A stretch of 60,758 nt of DNA from Chryseobacterium sp. MYb7 (lineage in GTDB: Bacteria; Bacteroidota; Bacteroidia; Flavobacteriales; Weeksellaceae). The stretch is taken from the NCBI RefSeq assembly GCF_002979455.1, contig NZ_PCOU01000035.1:1-60758 (forward strand), read 5' to 3'. The translations under genes and the position numbers were made by a program. Shown here piece by piece: positions 16,693 to 25,331 of the stretch (position 1 is its first letter; each line of letters begins with the position of its first letter). The notes below the pieces were generated by a model. The model saw only the letters and a list, made by a program, of their open reading frames with translations. It had not been told where the DNA came from and ran no database searches.

Positions 16693-16807
16693 ATGATAAA
16701 TTAATAAAAACCATTAAAAAGTTTATTAATTTTATTGAGGAAGATTTAAGTTGTTGAATTTTAATTACTTAAAATTTATTCTAATATAAATGAAAATCCC
16801 TGAAATA

Positions 16808-16842
16808 AAAAAGATGAAGCCAATTTTGCTCCATCTTTTTAT
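16808..16842. terminator. Terminator downstream of cpdP
   Basis: AAAAAGATGAAGC at 16808-16820 pairs with GCTCCATCTTTTT at 16828-16840 with one mismatch; on the minus strand a T-rich tail follows. Confidence 0.75.
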
Positions 16843-16848
16843 TTATTG

Positions 16849-17790
16849 TTATGGTAAACTAATCTTTTTACCTTGCTCGGGGAAGGTATAATTTACTTTT
16901 AAAGGGTTGTTTTTCAATAGCTCTTTTTTGATAAGTTCGGGATTATCACCAGTAGGTTTTCTATGAGTAACTACGATGTTGAGCCCTTCAAGACTGCTTT
17001 GTCCAGTTTTTTCTTTCAGTTTACTCAATTCCTCAATCAACAGGTTAGGAGTAAGATGTCCGAATAGCAGATGCTCAGGCTGGCTATTAGGGAAAGAAAC
17101 CTCAATTAATATCGTGTTTAACTGTCTTTTTTTAACAAGCGGAGCTATCGTGTTCCAAAGATGATCCAGACGGTCAGACTTTTCGATGCGGTCTGCACCA
17201 GTGTCCCCCAGATACAGTAGGTAATGATCATCTCTTCTTACCAGTGCAGCACTGCTTTTATAAGGGTTTACATGACTCAGTTCATAACCAGTAATAAAAA
17301 ACGGAGTTTTAGGTGCCGGAATTTCAGTTCCTTCCTGAAGCTCATTATAATGATATTTTCCAAGAATGGGTTTTTGTCCTTGATCGGCAAAATTGATCCA
17401 GGTATCTGTGATAAAGTAATGATTTTGCAAGATCTGAATTACAGGAGCTATGGCAAAAATATCTTTCTTGGAATCTGCCGGAGAATTAATGATAAGTCCT
17501 GATAAATGATCCAGGTGGCCATGTGATACAAAATATCCTTTTATCTGATCTTTAAGAACTGATTCTGCTGATCCTTCAAGACTTTTCAATTCAATCCCTT
17601 TTCGGATTCCTGCATTTACAGTACCGGCATCAAGACAAAGAAATGCATTGTCTTTAGGAGCACCTACCAGATAAGCTGATAAATTGTCTTCCTGCTCACC
17701 ACCATATATCCCCAGGGGAATTACATCAAAATTTTGTGCCTTACAAACAATATTCAGAAGAACGAATAAAGAAAGTGCTGTTTTTTTCAT
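16849..17790 (-). CDS. cpdP: Class II cyclic-nucleotide phosphodiesterase
   Basis: 313 residues from the ATG at 17790, which begins the signal peptide MKKTALSLFVLLNIVCKAQ. The metallo-beta-lactamase-fold signature HGHLDHLSGLIINSP matches the class II cAMP phosphodiesterase pattern exactly. Further metal ligands are in LGDTGADRIEKSD and the late FGHLTP and THRKP motifs. It hydrolyses 3',5'-cyclic nucleotides in the periplasm, so it would act on extracellular or exported cAMP. It is monocistronic with a terminator after it. Confidence 0.88.
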   Translation of the reverse strand: MKKTALSLFVLLNIVCKAQNFDVIPLGIYGGEQEDNLSAYLVGAPKDNAFLCLDAGTVNAGIRKGIELKSLEGSAESVLKDQIKGYFVSHGHLDHLSGLIINSPADSKKDIFAIAPVIQILQNHYFITDTWINFADQGQKPILGKYHYNELQEGTEIPAPKTPFFITGYELSHVNPYKSSAALVRRDDHYLLYLGDTGADRIEKSDRLDHLWNTIAPLVKKRQLNTILIEVSFPNSQPEHLLFGHLTPNLLIEELSKLKEKTGQSSLEGLNIVVTHRKPTGDNPELIKKELLKNNPLKVNYTFPEQGKKISLP

Positions 17791-17873
17791 AATACTTATA
17801 ATAGAAAACCGTCTCTTACAAAGATGGCAAAGCAAATTTACGCTATTTTTAGTGACTGGCATTCTCTATCAGT

Positions 17874-17906
17874 AAAGCCTGCTGATTTTCAGCAGGCTTT
17901 ATTTTT
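17874..17906. terminator. Terminator downstream of the agmatine-deiminase-like gene
   Basis: AAAGCCTGCTGA pairs with TCAGCAGGCTTT around a 3-base loop. The upstream gene (minus strand) ends just above it. Confidence 0.85.
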
Positions 17907-17914
17907 AAGATTAT

Positions 17915-19036
17915 TTATTGAGGCTGTTGCTGAGTTACACAATGCACCATTCCGCCATTGGCAAATAAGTTACGGCAGTCTATTCCAACCACTTGTTTAC
18001 CAGGGTAGAGTTGTTGGATGATGTTATTGGCTACCGCATCATTCGGGTCATTATAATTAGGAACCAATACACGGTTATTCGCAATATAATAATTGATGTA
18101 AGAAGCACGGCCTACATTTTTTCCGTAAGTGGTGATCACATCATTTCTGGTTAAAGGAACTTTTACAAACTGATAGGCAGCTCCGCTTTTGGTGGTTGCA
18201 TCATACAGTTTATCAATATCACCATTAGGAACCTGCCAGTAATTAAGGTCATCCGGATTCATTGTGATAATGGTAGATGAATTGGCAAATCGGGCAAACC
18301 CGTCAATGTGCATGTCTGTGATATCGAAACCTGCTTTTCCATTCAGCCAGATAAATTTCGTTACCCCTAAATTTTTAGTAAATATCGCTTCTGCCTCTTG
18401 CTGAGTCATTCCCGGATTTCTGTTGTTATTAAGAATGGAACTTTTACAGGCCATTAACACTCCGTTTCCATCAATTTCCACACTACCGCCTTCATTGATC
18501 ATCACTGAATTGAGATTGATTTTTGGAATATTGGTATCTGTAGCGATTTTGGATGGAATCACATTACATTTGCTATATTCGGCTTTGTTTCCCCAACCGT
18601 TAAATCCCCAATCCTGAATAAATAACTGGCCATTTTGGTCTTTCACATAGATCGGCCCGTTATCTCTTACCCAGAAATCATCGGTCTGGTAAAGTTTGAA
18701 ATTAATGTTGGTAAGCGGAACTCCTGCACTGTTTAATAATCCCGTAATACGTTTTTTTTCCGCAGCGTCATAAGCAATGATGTGAACTTTTTCATTTTGT
18801 ACCAGCTCTTTGGTCATTGCTACCCAGGTTGCATCCAGACGGTTTCGGTAGGTTGTTCCATATTGATACTGGTGTGGCCACTGAAGCCAGGTTCCTTCGT
18901 GTATTGCAGATTCTTCCGGCATTTTGTAAACAGGAGTTACAGGGTTTGTAGTACCTGGAGGTTCCGGTATATCTGTCTGTGAACACGAAAGTAAAAGAGC
19001 AGGGAGTAACGTGAATAAAATTTTCTTTTTTTGCAT
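17915..19036 (-). CDS. Agmatine deiminase / peptidylarginine deiminase-family lipoprotein
   Basis: 373 residues from the ATG at 19036 with lipoprotein signal MQKKKILFTLLPALLLSC. The guanidino-modifying fold is clear: WLQWPHQ near the start, DNGPIYV, WGFNGWGNK, NEGGSVEIDGNG, HIDGFARF and the catalytic Cys in GGMVHCVTQQQ near residue 366. Agmatine deiminase converts agmatine to N-carbamoylputrescine; the closest relatives with a lipid anchor may act on agmatine or other guanidino compounds outside the cytoplasm. The export signal is the unusual part, since biosynthetic AguA is cytoplasmic. The gene is followed on the same strand by cpdP but separated by a terminator. Confidence 0.88.
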   Translation of the reverse strand: MQKKKILFTLLPALLLSCSQTDIPEPPGTTNPVTPVYKMPEESAIHEGTWLQWPHQYQYGTTYRNRLDATWVAMTKELVQNEKVHIIAYDAAEKKRITGLLNSAGVPLTNINFKLYQTDDFWVRDNGPIYVKDQNGQLFIQDWGFNGWGNKAEYSKCNVIPSKIATDTNIPKINLNSVMINEGGSVEIDGNGVLMACKSSILNNNRNPGMTQQEAEAIFTKNLGVTKFIWLNGKAGFDITDMHIDGFARFANSSTIITMNPDDLNYWQVPNGDIDKLYDATTKSGAAYQFVKVPLTRNDVITTYGKNVGRASYINYYIANNRVLVPNYNDPNDAVANNIIQQLYPGKQVVGIDCRNLFANGGMVHCVTQQQPQ

Positions 19037-19106
19037 AATTGATCTATTTTTTAATAAGGCAAAATTAGATCTGCGAAAATTTTTAAAGTTGTCCCAAATT
19101 GACAAC

Positions 19107-19931
19107 TTACTTCAAGGGCAATAAAATATACGTCAGCTGTTTTTCCTGATCATCTTCATTCTCCGCATGCCTTTCATATTTTTCTATGATGGGAGTGTGG
19201 GAAAATTCCAACCCTGAATTAAAAATCCAGCGTGAATAGATTTTAGTATAGGTTTCATCTATTGTTTCATAGCTTCCCGTGTGAGTAAATCTGGCATATT
19301 TGCCTCCAAATATTGTTTTTGAAGGAAGCTTTTTGCTGACAGATTGAACAGAGGCACATGCGTCATATCTACAGTTGATTTCCGTTTTAATCAAAGGTTC
19401 ATCCGCTATAACTCCAAAATATTCTGTCCCGGAATCCGGAAATTCATTTTCCATGAATTTTTCCCACAGTACTTCAATTTCTTCGTTGTTGTAATAGGTT
19501 TTAACACTTTGATAGTATACCTGTAAAGGCTTAATAAATATGATATCCGGTTCCAGCAATATATCAGATGTTACCGGTACAATCTCGTCTTCACAAAGAA
19601 GTTTTTCCTTACTTAATCTTGCCGCTTTTGGGGAAATTCCGAAATGTTGTTTAAAAGCTTTGGAAAAGGAAGCAATATTGGCGAAACCTACTTCAATGGC
19701 AATGGAGGTAAGGTTTTCCTGGGTGTAAAGAATTCGTTTATAAGCATTTTCTACTTTCAGCCTTTGCTGGAAAGCACCTATTGTTTCTCCACAGCTGTAC
19801 TTAAAGATGCGTTGAATATTTCGGTAAGAATAATGGGAGATATCTTCCAGTTCTTTTACCGAAACGGGATGATCATAATTTTTTTCCATGAAATTGATAA
19901 CTCTGTAAATACAATTCAGGGTGTCTTCCAT
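19107..19931 (-). CDS. AraC regulator with GyrI-like effector domain
   Basis: 274 residues from the ATG at 19931; a longer frame upstream encodes a hydrophobic stretch not expected in this family. The two AraC helix-turn-helix motifs come first (VKELEDISHYSYRNIQRIF and LTSIAIEVGFANIASFSKAF, ending FGISPKAAR). The last 150 residues form the GyrI-like small-molecule-binding domain (KTIFGGKYARFTHTGSYETI). This is the layout of Rob/SoxS-like or multidrug-sensing regulators. It ends 70 bases before the deiminase gene, which may be its target. Confidence 0.88.
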   Translation of the reverse strand: MEDTLNCIYRVINFMEKNYDHPVSVKELEDISHYSYRNIQRIFKYSCGETIGAFQQRLKVENAYKRILYTQENLTSIAIEVGFANIASFSKAFKQHFGISPKAARLSKEKLLCEDEIVPVTSDILLEPDIIFIKPLQVYYQSVKTYYNNEEIEVLWEKFMENEFPDSGTEYFGVIADEPLIKTEINCRYDACASVQSVSKKLPSKTIFGGKYARFTHTGSYETIDETYTKIYSRWIFNSGLEFSHTPIIEKYERHAENEDDQEKQLTYILLPLK

Positions 19932-20091
19932 AAGTCTTAAAATTTTTCCAAAATAAATAAGGCAAAATAAAATTACAAATAAAAGAATGTCTTGGCAATA
20001 TTGTATTTTAGCTTTCGGTAAAAATAGATTTTTAACATCATAAACTTTTACCGTTTTAACCCAAAAATAACCCAAAAACTTATATTAAACC

Positions 20092-20307
20092 ATGGAAAAA
20101 GAATTGTCAGAATTAACTGATCAGGAGCTTTTAGAGAAAAAAAGAACCATTGAAGCCAGAAATATTGTCAATGCAATAATTCTGGGAGTATTGGCTGGCA
20201 TTGCTATTTATAGTACGATAAGTAAAGGCCTGGGTTTAATGACTTTTTTACCTATAATTTTTGCTTTTTTGTTGCCAATAGCTGGAATAAAGACAAGAGA
20301 GCACTGA
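20092..20307 (+). CDS. Small two-span membrane protein
   Basis: 71 residues: a charged N-terminal helix (ELSELTDQELLEKKRTIEAR), then two hydrophobic segments (IVNAIILGVLAGIAIYS and LMTFLPIIFAFLLPIAGI). It belongs to a group of short flavobacterial membrane proteins without known role. The start at 20092 follows an A-rich leader, and the gene is divergent from the AraC gene. Confidence 0.65.
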   Translation: MEKELSELTDQELLEKKRTIEARNIVNAIILGVLAGIAIYSTISKGLGLMTFLPIIFAFLLPIAGIKTREH

Positions 20308-20338
20308 AAAGGGAAATAGACTCCCGAAATCTGAAATA

Positions 20339-20746
20339 ATGGAGGATTTTGACAGAAAAACAGAGGCCGGTGCTGTAGCCTATTTCCGTAACCGTATCAA
20401 AAACGGAGACGTGAAAGGTGCATTGAGCTGTTTTCATCCTGAAGCAGTCTACATAGACAGAGATGGGAGAGAGCTGAGAGGCCTTGATCAGATAGCAATG
20501 GCAATGAATGCGATCTGCAGATTAAAACTGGATATACAAGGTGAGGCTCCGCATATAACTCTTGTGAATGATCTTGCAATGTGGATGGATCAATGGGAAA
20601 TGACGGGAATAGCTCCGGATGGACATCCTCTTCATATGACGGGTAATACTTCCTGCATCATGAAAAGAAATGAAGAGGGAGAGTGGTTGTGGCTGATTGA
20701 TAGTCCTTTTGGTTCTGCCGTCTTAAAAGGGGGTAATATGGTGTAA
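20339..20746 (+). CDS. SnoaL/NTF2-like protein
   Basis: 135 residues with the cone-shaped NTF2-like fold typical of the YybH/SnoaL/DUF4440 group: GAVAYFRNRIKNGDVKGALS (first helices), FHPEAVYIDRDGRELRGLDQ, and the final strands DQWEMTGIAPDG and WLWLIDSPFG. Proteins of this type bind or isomerise small molecules, and no reaction can be assigned. It starts 31 bases after the small membrane protein and may share its transcript. Confidence 0.75.
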   Translation: MEDFDRKTEAGAVAYFRNRIKNGDVKGALSCFHPEAVYIDRDGRELRGLDQIAMAMNAICRLKLDIQGEAPHITLVNDLAMWMDQWEMTGIAPDGHPLHMTGNTSCIMKRNEEGEWLWLIDSPFGSAVLKGGNMV

Positions 20747-20771
20747 AACTGATCTTATTTCTTAAAAAAAT

Positions 20772-20802
20772 AAAAACCTCCAGCTGATCTGAAGGTTTTG
20801 TC
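20772..20802. terminator. Terminator between convergent genes
   Basis: AAAACCT at 20773-20779 pairs with AGGTTTT at 20793-20799, with an inner CAG/CTG pair. Confidence 0.6.
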
Positions 20803-20822
20803 ATTATATTATTGTACTGATT

Positions 20823-22277
20823 TTAGTTACGTAAGAATTGACCAATACCCGGTGATTCAAAAGTAAAGGTATTCTGATTTTCAGATTTGTCAATTTTGTT
20901 ACTGATCGTTAATGCCCATAAAACTAGTTCCTTACAGAAATTTTGATCTTCTGTACTCAATTCAGATGCATTTTCTTCAATTACAGTTGTGAGGGGTGCT
21001 ATCTTATCAAGTTTAGCATAGAATTCTTCATCCGTATCATTGTAATTAAGCTCCAGATGATTTTTGTTAAACCATCTGATGAGGTCGGTATAAGGGGTTT
21101 TGATTCCTTCTTTTTCCAGTTTGGAAATACGCGGGAAAATGCTTTCAAATTGGGCCATTACCGCTTTGTCAATTAAAATTTTGGCTACATAATCTGCTCC
21201 TTCCTGTTCTCCTTCATACACCAGTTCAATTTTCCCAGTGATAGAAGGAATGATGGACATAAAGTCAAGCAGGCGGAGGGTTGTTTTTTCAGTGTCGGAC
21301 TCAATCAATCGTAATTTTGCTGCTGCCACTAAGTTTTCCATAGCACTGATGGTAAGGCGGGCACTTACACCGCTTTTTGCATCTACATATTCACTGACAC
21401 GGGCTGCAAAGGCTACTTCTTCCAAAAGATCTTTCGCCAGATCAGGAATCTGTATCTGTGCTTTATCTTCAGCAGAAATCATAGCCTCCTGTTCTGTAAT
21501 CTGTCTTGCAAGGGCAATTGTTTTTGGATAATGGGTGAAAATCTGCGACCCGATTCTGTCTTTCAGCGGGGTTACAATACTTCCTCTGTTGGTATAATCT
21601 TCCGGATTGGCGGTGAATACAAACTGAATATCCAGCGGCATTCTCAGCTGAAATCCACGGATCTGAATATCTCCTTCCTGCAAAATATTGAACAGGGAAA
21701 CCTGAATTCTTGCCTGCAGATCCGGTAATTCATTGAGAACAAAAATAGAACGGTTGGCACGGGGAATCATTCCGTAATGTAAAACCCGTTCATCAGAATA
21801 GGGTAGTTTTAAGGTTGCCGCTTTAATAGGATCTATATCTCCAATTAAGTCAGCGACATTTACATCCGGAGTAGCCAGTTTTTCATAGAAACGATGAGAG
21901 CGGTGTACCCACGAAATAGGAGTTTCATCGCCTAATTCTTCAAGAAGATCTTTCGCAAATTTTGAAATAGGGAGAAATGGGCTGTCGTTAATCTCGGAAC
22001 CTTTTACAATAGGCATATATTCGTCAAGCAGATTCACCATACTTCTTGCAATTCTGGTTTTTGCCTGACCACGCAAGCCCAGCAGATTGATATGATGACC
22101 TGCAAGAATCGCTTTTTTCAATTGAGGGACAACGGTGTCTTCATAGCCCCAAAGTCCTTCAAATACAGGTTCTTTAGCTTTAATTCTAGCGATTAAGTTC
22201 GCCTGGATTTCCTCATTAATCGTTTTATGAGTGTAACCGGAGTTTTTTAATTCTTTGAATGTAATATCGTTTTTCAT
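20823..22277 (-). CDS. MoxR/magnesium-chelatase-like AAA+ ATPase
   Basis: 484 residues. Walker A is GLRGQAKT at 67-74, Walker B and sensor regions are in IFVLNELPDLQ and FVFTANPEDYTNRG, and the arginine-finger region PLKDRIGSQI follows. It resembles the ChlI/BchI-like family of chaperone ATPases that work with a von Willebrand A partner, and the next gene upstream is exactly such a partner. The pair probably remodels or metallates another protein, but the client cannot be told from the sequence. It is encoded 67 bases downstream of the VWA gene in the same operon. Confidence 0.9.
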   Translation of the reverse strand: MKNDITFKELKNSGYTHKTINEEIQANLIARIKAKEPVFEGLWGYEDTVVPQLKKAILAGHHINLLGLRGQAKTRIARSMVNLLDEYMPIVKGSEINDSPFLPISKFAKDLLEELGDETPISWVHRSHRFYEKLATPDVNVADLIGDIDPIKAATLKLPYSDERVLHYGMIPRANRSIFVLNELPDLQARIQVSLFNILQEGDIQIRGFQLRMPLDIQFVFTANPEDYTNRGSIVTPLKDRIGSQIFTHYPKTIALARQITEQEAMISAEDKAQIQIPDLAKDLLEEVAFAARVSEYVDAKSGVSARLTISAMENLVAAAKLRLIESDTEKTTLRLLDFMSIIPSITGKIELVYEGEQEGADYVAKILIDKAVMAQFESIFPRISKLEKEGIKTPYTDLIRWFNKNHLELNYNDTDEEFYAKLDKIAPLTTVIEENASELSTEDQNFCKELVLWALTISNKIDKSENQNTFTFESPGIGQFLRN

Positions 22278-22344
22278 TTTCTTGTAATACTAATTATCTG
22301 GTAAGATTTTTATTTTGAATGCTTTAAAGTCAACAATCTGACTT

Positions 22345-23484
22345 TTATATTCTTCTTATTCTGTTTTTCTCGTAATCTTCAAAAATCATTTGTCCTAAAC
22401 CTGAAAGTCCCGTTAGGAAAGCTTTCCCTTTGTTCTGAGCTGTAAATTCTTCAATAAACTGACGCAAGTAAGGATCTTGAGCAATCATAAATGTGGTAAT
22501 TGGGATTTTCAGTTTTCTGGCCTGTGCTGCTCTGTTGAGACATTGGTTAACAATTTTCTCATCCAATCCGAAACTGTTCATATAGAACTCTCCGCTGGGT
22601 AACTGAATACAGCTCGGTTTTCCGTCTGTAATCATAAAAATCTGTTTGTTGGTATTTCTTTTTCTACGGAGGATATCCATTGCGAGTTCCAGGCCTGCTA
22701 CTGTATTGGTATGATAAGGCCCAACTTTTAAATAGGGAAGGTCTTTGATCTTGATGGGCCATGCTTCGTTTCCAAAAACAATAATGTCAATGGAATCTTT
22801 GGGATATTTTCGTTTAATCAATTCCACGAGAGCCATAGCCACTTTTTTGGCCGGGGTAATACGGTCTTCACCGTATAGGATCATGGAGTGGCTGATGTCA
22901 ATCATCAGAACGGTACTCATTTGTGCCTTGTGTTTGGTTTCCTCTACAATGAGGTCTTCCTCTGTCAGGCGCAGGTCTGAAATTCCGTTATTGATCTGTG
23001 CATTTTTCAAGCTTTCTGTTATGTTGACGGCTGCAAGATCATCTCCGTATTGAAAAGAGCGGTTTTCTCCATCTCTTTCATCTCCGATTCCCGTTTTGTT
23101 GGTACGGTGGTTTCCTGCTCCGTTTTTCTTCAGTTTACCAAAAATCTGATCTAAGGCATATTCACGAAGAGCAGCTTCCAGTTTGGGAGTCAATATATTT
23201 TTACCTTTTCCACTTCCTGTATTGCCTTCTTCGGAATCTTCCTCTCTGATATAACCTCTTTTTTTCAAATCTTCTTCAAGATCCTGAAGGGTATATTCAT
23301 CACTGAAGATATCATATTCCTTATCCAGCATATCAAGCCACTCAAAGGCTTCCTCAAGATCTCCTGAGGTGTGGGTAAGCAAATCTTTGAAAACATCAAA
23401 GATCCGGTCAAAATGTGATAATTCTTCCGGCACATGCTTACTGAATATAAATCCTTTCTGAGGATTAAAATTTTTATCTGTCAT
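22345..23484 (-). CDS. VWA-domain (CoxE-like) partner of the MoxR ATPase
   Basis: 379 residues. The metal-ion-dependent adhesion site begins DISHSM at about residue 197, with the later VAGLELAMDILRRK and MITDGKPS motifs. The first 150 residues are acidic and helical (EEDSEEGNTGSGKGK) and resemble CoxE-type VWA proteins. It is cytoplasmic, without signal peptide. It is first in the operon with the MoxR-type gene. Confidence 0.88.
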   Translation of the reverse strand: MTDKNFNPQKGFIFSKHVPEELSHFDRIFDVFKDLLTHTSGDLEEAFEWLDMLDKEYDIFSDEYTLQDLEEDLKKRGYIREEDSEEGNTGSGKGKNILTPKLEAALREYALDQIFGKLKKNGAGNHRTNKTGIGDERDGENRSFQYGDDLAAVNITESLKNAQINNGISDLRLTEEDLIVEETKHKAQMSTVLMIDISHSMILYGEDRITPAKKVAMALVELIKRKYPKDSIDIIVFGNEAWPIKIKDLPYLKVGPYHTNTVAGLELAMDILRRKRNTNKQIFMITDGKPSCIQLPSGEFYMNSFGLDEKIVNQCLNRAAQARKLKIPITTFMIAQDPYLRQFIEEFTAQNKGKAFLTGLSGLGQMIFEDYEKNRIRRI

Positions 23485-23812
23485 AAGATGATAAGCTGTT
23501 TTGCTGTTATTGGTTTTTGAATATTTCAGATAACCTAATAAATTATCTGGTGAATTCTTTATTTCGTTTCAATCTGAAAAGTTAGGAAAATATAGTTTCA
23601 GGATTCCATTAGAAAAATAGAAAATACTAATGATGGTGATATGGAATTAGTATATAACAGCCCATATTTTGACAGAGTTTAGAAGAATGGATATTAGTTC
23701 TTATAGTAAGAAATAGTAAGAAATGCACAAATAAAAAGATTTGTGCATTTGTGATTGTAACTATTTTGAAATAAGCTTTTATACGGAATAGGTCTTCGGA
23801 ATTTCCTATGAC
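23485..23812. other. Intergenic region with a perfect hairpin
   Basis: 328 bases, no gene seen. At 23721-23750 the arms AAATGCACAAAT and ATTTGTGCATTT pair perfectly over 12 bases with a 6-base loop. No strong T tract follows on either side, so it is either a weak terminator for the DUF2000 transcript or a regulatory structure. Confidence 0.6.
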
Positions 23813-24223
23813 TTACTCATGGAATTTTAATCTGTCTAAGGCTTTATCTACCTTTTTATTGTCACCGTACACGATGATCCCTATCAGGTCCAGATTATCT
23901 GCAGTATGTTTTCCTATTTCAAGAACATTTTCTTCCCCGGATCGGGTATCAAAAAGCTGTTGAGTATAGATTCCGATTGCTAGCTCACGGTCTCTTGAGC
24001 GTTGAAATGCTCTTTGAAGCTTTTCCGTATTATCTGCTTTATAGATAAGGGTGGGGTGCTTTATAAATGGTAAGAATTCTTTCTGATCCGCGGTAACGAA
24101 TTTTTCACCATGAGTTTCAGGGAATTTAATGGCAATGCTTCCGGCTAAAAAAGAAATAACATTAAGTTTTTGCCATGGCAACAGATCATCTTTTATAACG
24201 ATGGCTACTTTTTTATCGTACAT
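23813..24223 (-). CDS. DUF2000-family protein
   Basis: 136 residues beginning MYDKKVAIVIKDDLLPWQKL, the family's signature start; later motifs are FPFIKHPTL-like and LDLIGIIVYGDNKKVDKAL. The fold is related to peptidyl-tRNA hydrolase 2, but no activity has been shown for DUF2000. It starts 3 bases after the stop of the MarR-GNAT gene, so the two are cotranscribed and probably act on the same substrate or signal. Confidence 0.85.
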   Translation of the reverse strand: MYDKKVAIVIKDDLLPWQKLNVISFLAGSIAIKFPETHGEKFVTADQKEFLPFIKHPTLIYKADNTEKLQRAFQRSRDRELAIGIYTQQLFDTRSGEENVLEIGKHTADNLDLIGIIVYGDNKKVDKALDRLKFHE

Positions 24224-24226
24224 ATT

Positions 24227-25183
24227 TTAATTTTTTACATTTAATTCCATTTGAATATTACAGCGCTGATAAGGTGTAGAACGTCCAGTTACTTTCTGGA
24301 ATCCCAGTTTGTAATACAGATTAATGGCCGGTTTCAGTAAGGTGTTGCTCTCAAGATATATTTTTGATGCACCGGATTCCTTGGCTTTGCTGATGATAGC
24401 CTGTCCCAACAACCAACCTATATTTTTGCCCTGTGCTTTGGGAGAAACAGCCATTTTTGCCAGTTCAAAATCATATTCCGGATCATCCATCTTGATAAGA
24501 GCGCAGACACCAAGTGGTTCTTCATTGTATAGGGCTACAAGGATCTTTCCACCTTTATTTAAAATATATTCTTCAGGATTATCCAATGCTTTATAATCGG
24601 CATCTTCCATTTCAAAATAAGTAGAGATCCATTCTTGATTGAGTGCTTTGAATGCTGATTGGTATTTTGGTTCATAATCAACTATTTTTACATTCTTACT
24701 TTCACGGGTTTTTTTCTGATCTTTTACTCTTGCGAGCAAAGACTTTTTTTCAAACAGATGTTCCCATTCTGCAAGTGCCTCCCAAAGATTGTGTGTAGCT
24801 TCGCTGATCATTTCTTCAATGGCATGGTCAAGATCTGTACATTGGATTTTTATTTTGGCAGAAAGTTCTTTTCCTTTTTCAGTAAGTCCTGCAATATTTC
24901 TTCTTTTATCTTCTGATTTTTGATTATCCTTTACCAGGCCTGCTGTGGTCATTTCTTTGATAATCTTTGTCACCGATGGCTGAGAATGTCCTATTTCTTC
25001 AGCAATTTCAGTGATGGTTTTTGAACCTTCTTCGGAAAGAACAAAGAACACGGGAAACCATTTTGGTGAAAAATTAACATCATACAGCTCATAGATTTTT
25101 GCTGCTTCTTCTGTAATATTAGAAGCCATAAAACGTAATCTGCTGCCTAGAGCAATCTTTCCTGTTTTTTCAAATAATTCCAT
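24227..25183 (-). CDS. MarR-GNAT fusion: regulator with acetyltransferase domain
   Basis: 318 residues. Residues 1-150 are a MarR winged helix (ITEIAEEIGHSQPSVTKIIK, then KSEDKRRNIAGLTEKG). Residues 165-318 are a GNAT acetyltransferase with the acetyl-CoA loop in KMAVSPKAQGKNIGWLLGQA and the late YLESNTLLKPAINLYYKLGF. Such fusions are common in this phylum and probably sense or acetylate a small substrate, which is unknown here. Followed by DUF2000. Confidence 0.9.
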   Translation of the reverse strand: MELFEKTGKIALGSRLRFMASNITEEAAKIYELYDVNFSPKWFPVFFVLSEEGSKTITEIAEEIGHSQPSVTKIIKEMTTAGLVKDNQKSEDKRRNIAGLTEKGKELSAKIKIQCTDLDHAIEEMISEATHNLWEALAEWEHLFEKKSLLARVKDQKKTRESKNVKIVDYEPKYQSAFKALNQEWISTYFEMEDADYKALDNPEEYILNKGGKILVALYNEEPLGVCALIKMDDPEYDFELAKMAVSPKAQGKNIGWLLGQAIISKAKESGASKIYLESNTLLKPAINLYYKLGFQKVTGRSTPYQRCNIQMELNVKN

Positions 25184-25270
25184 AATGTATAATTAATTAT
25201 ATAACTAGTTATGCAAATGTAATAAATTAATTAATAACACAATGGATCTCTTAGATAAAATTAAAATAAT

Positions 25271-25298
25271 AAAAGCTCCGGAACAATCCGGAGCTTTA
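25271..25298 (-). terminator. Terminator of the amine oxidase operon
   Basis: AAAGCTCCGGA pairs with TCCGGAGCTTT around a short loop, followed on the minus strand by TATTATTTTAATTTTATC. Confidence 0.85.
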
Positions 25299-25331
25299 CC
25301 TGTATACATCATCTTCTCTACTGATACTTGG

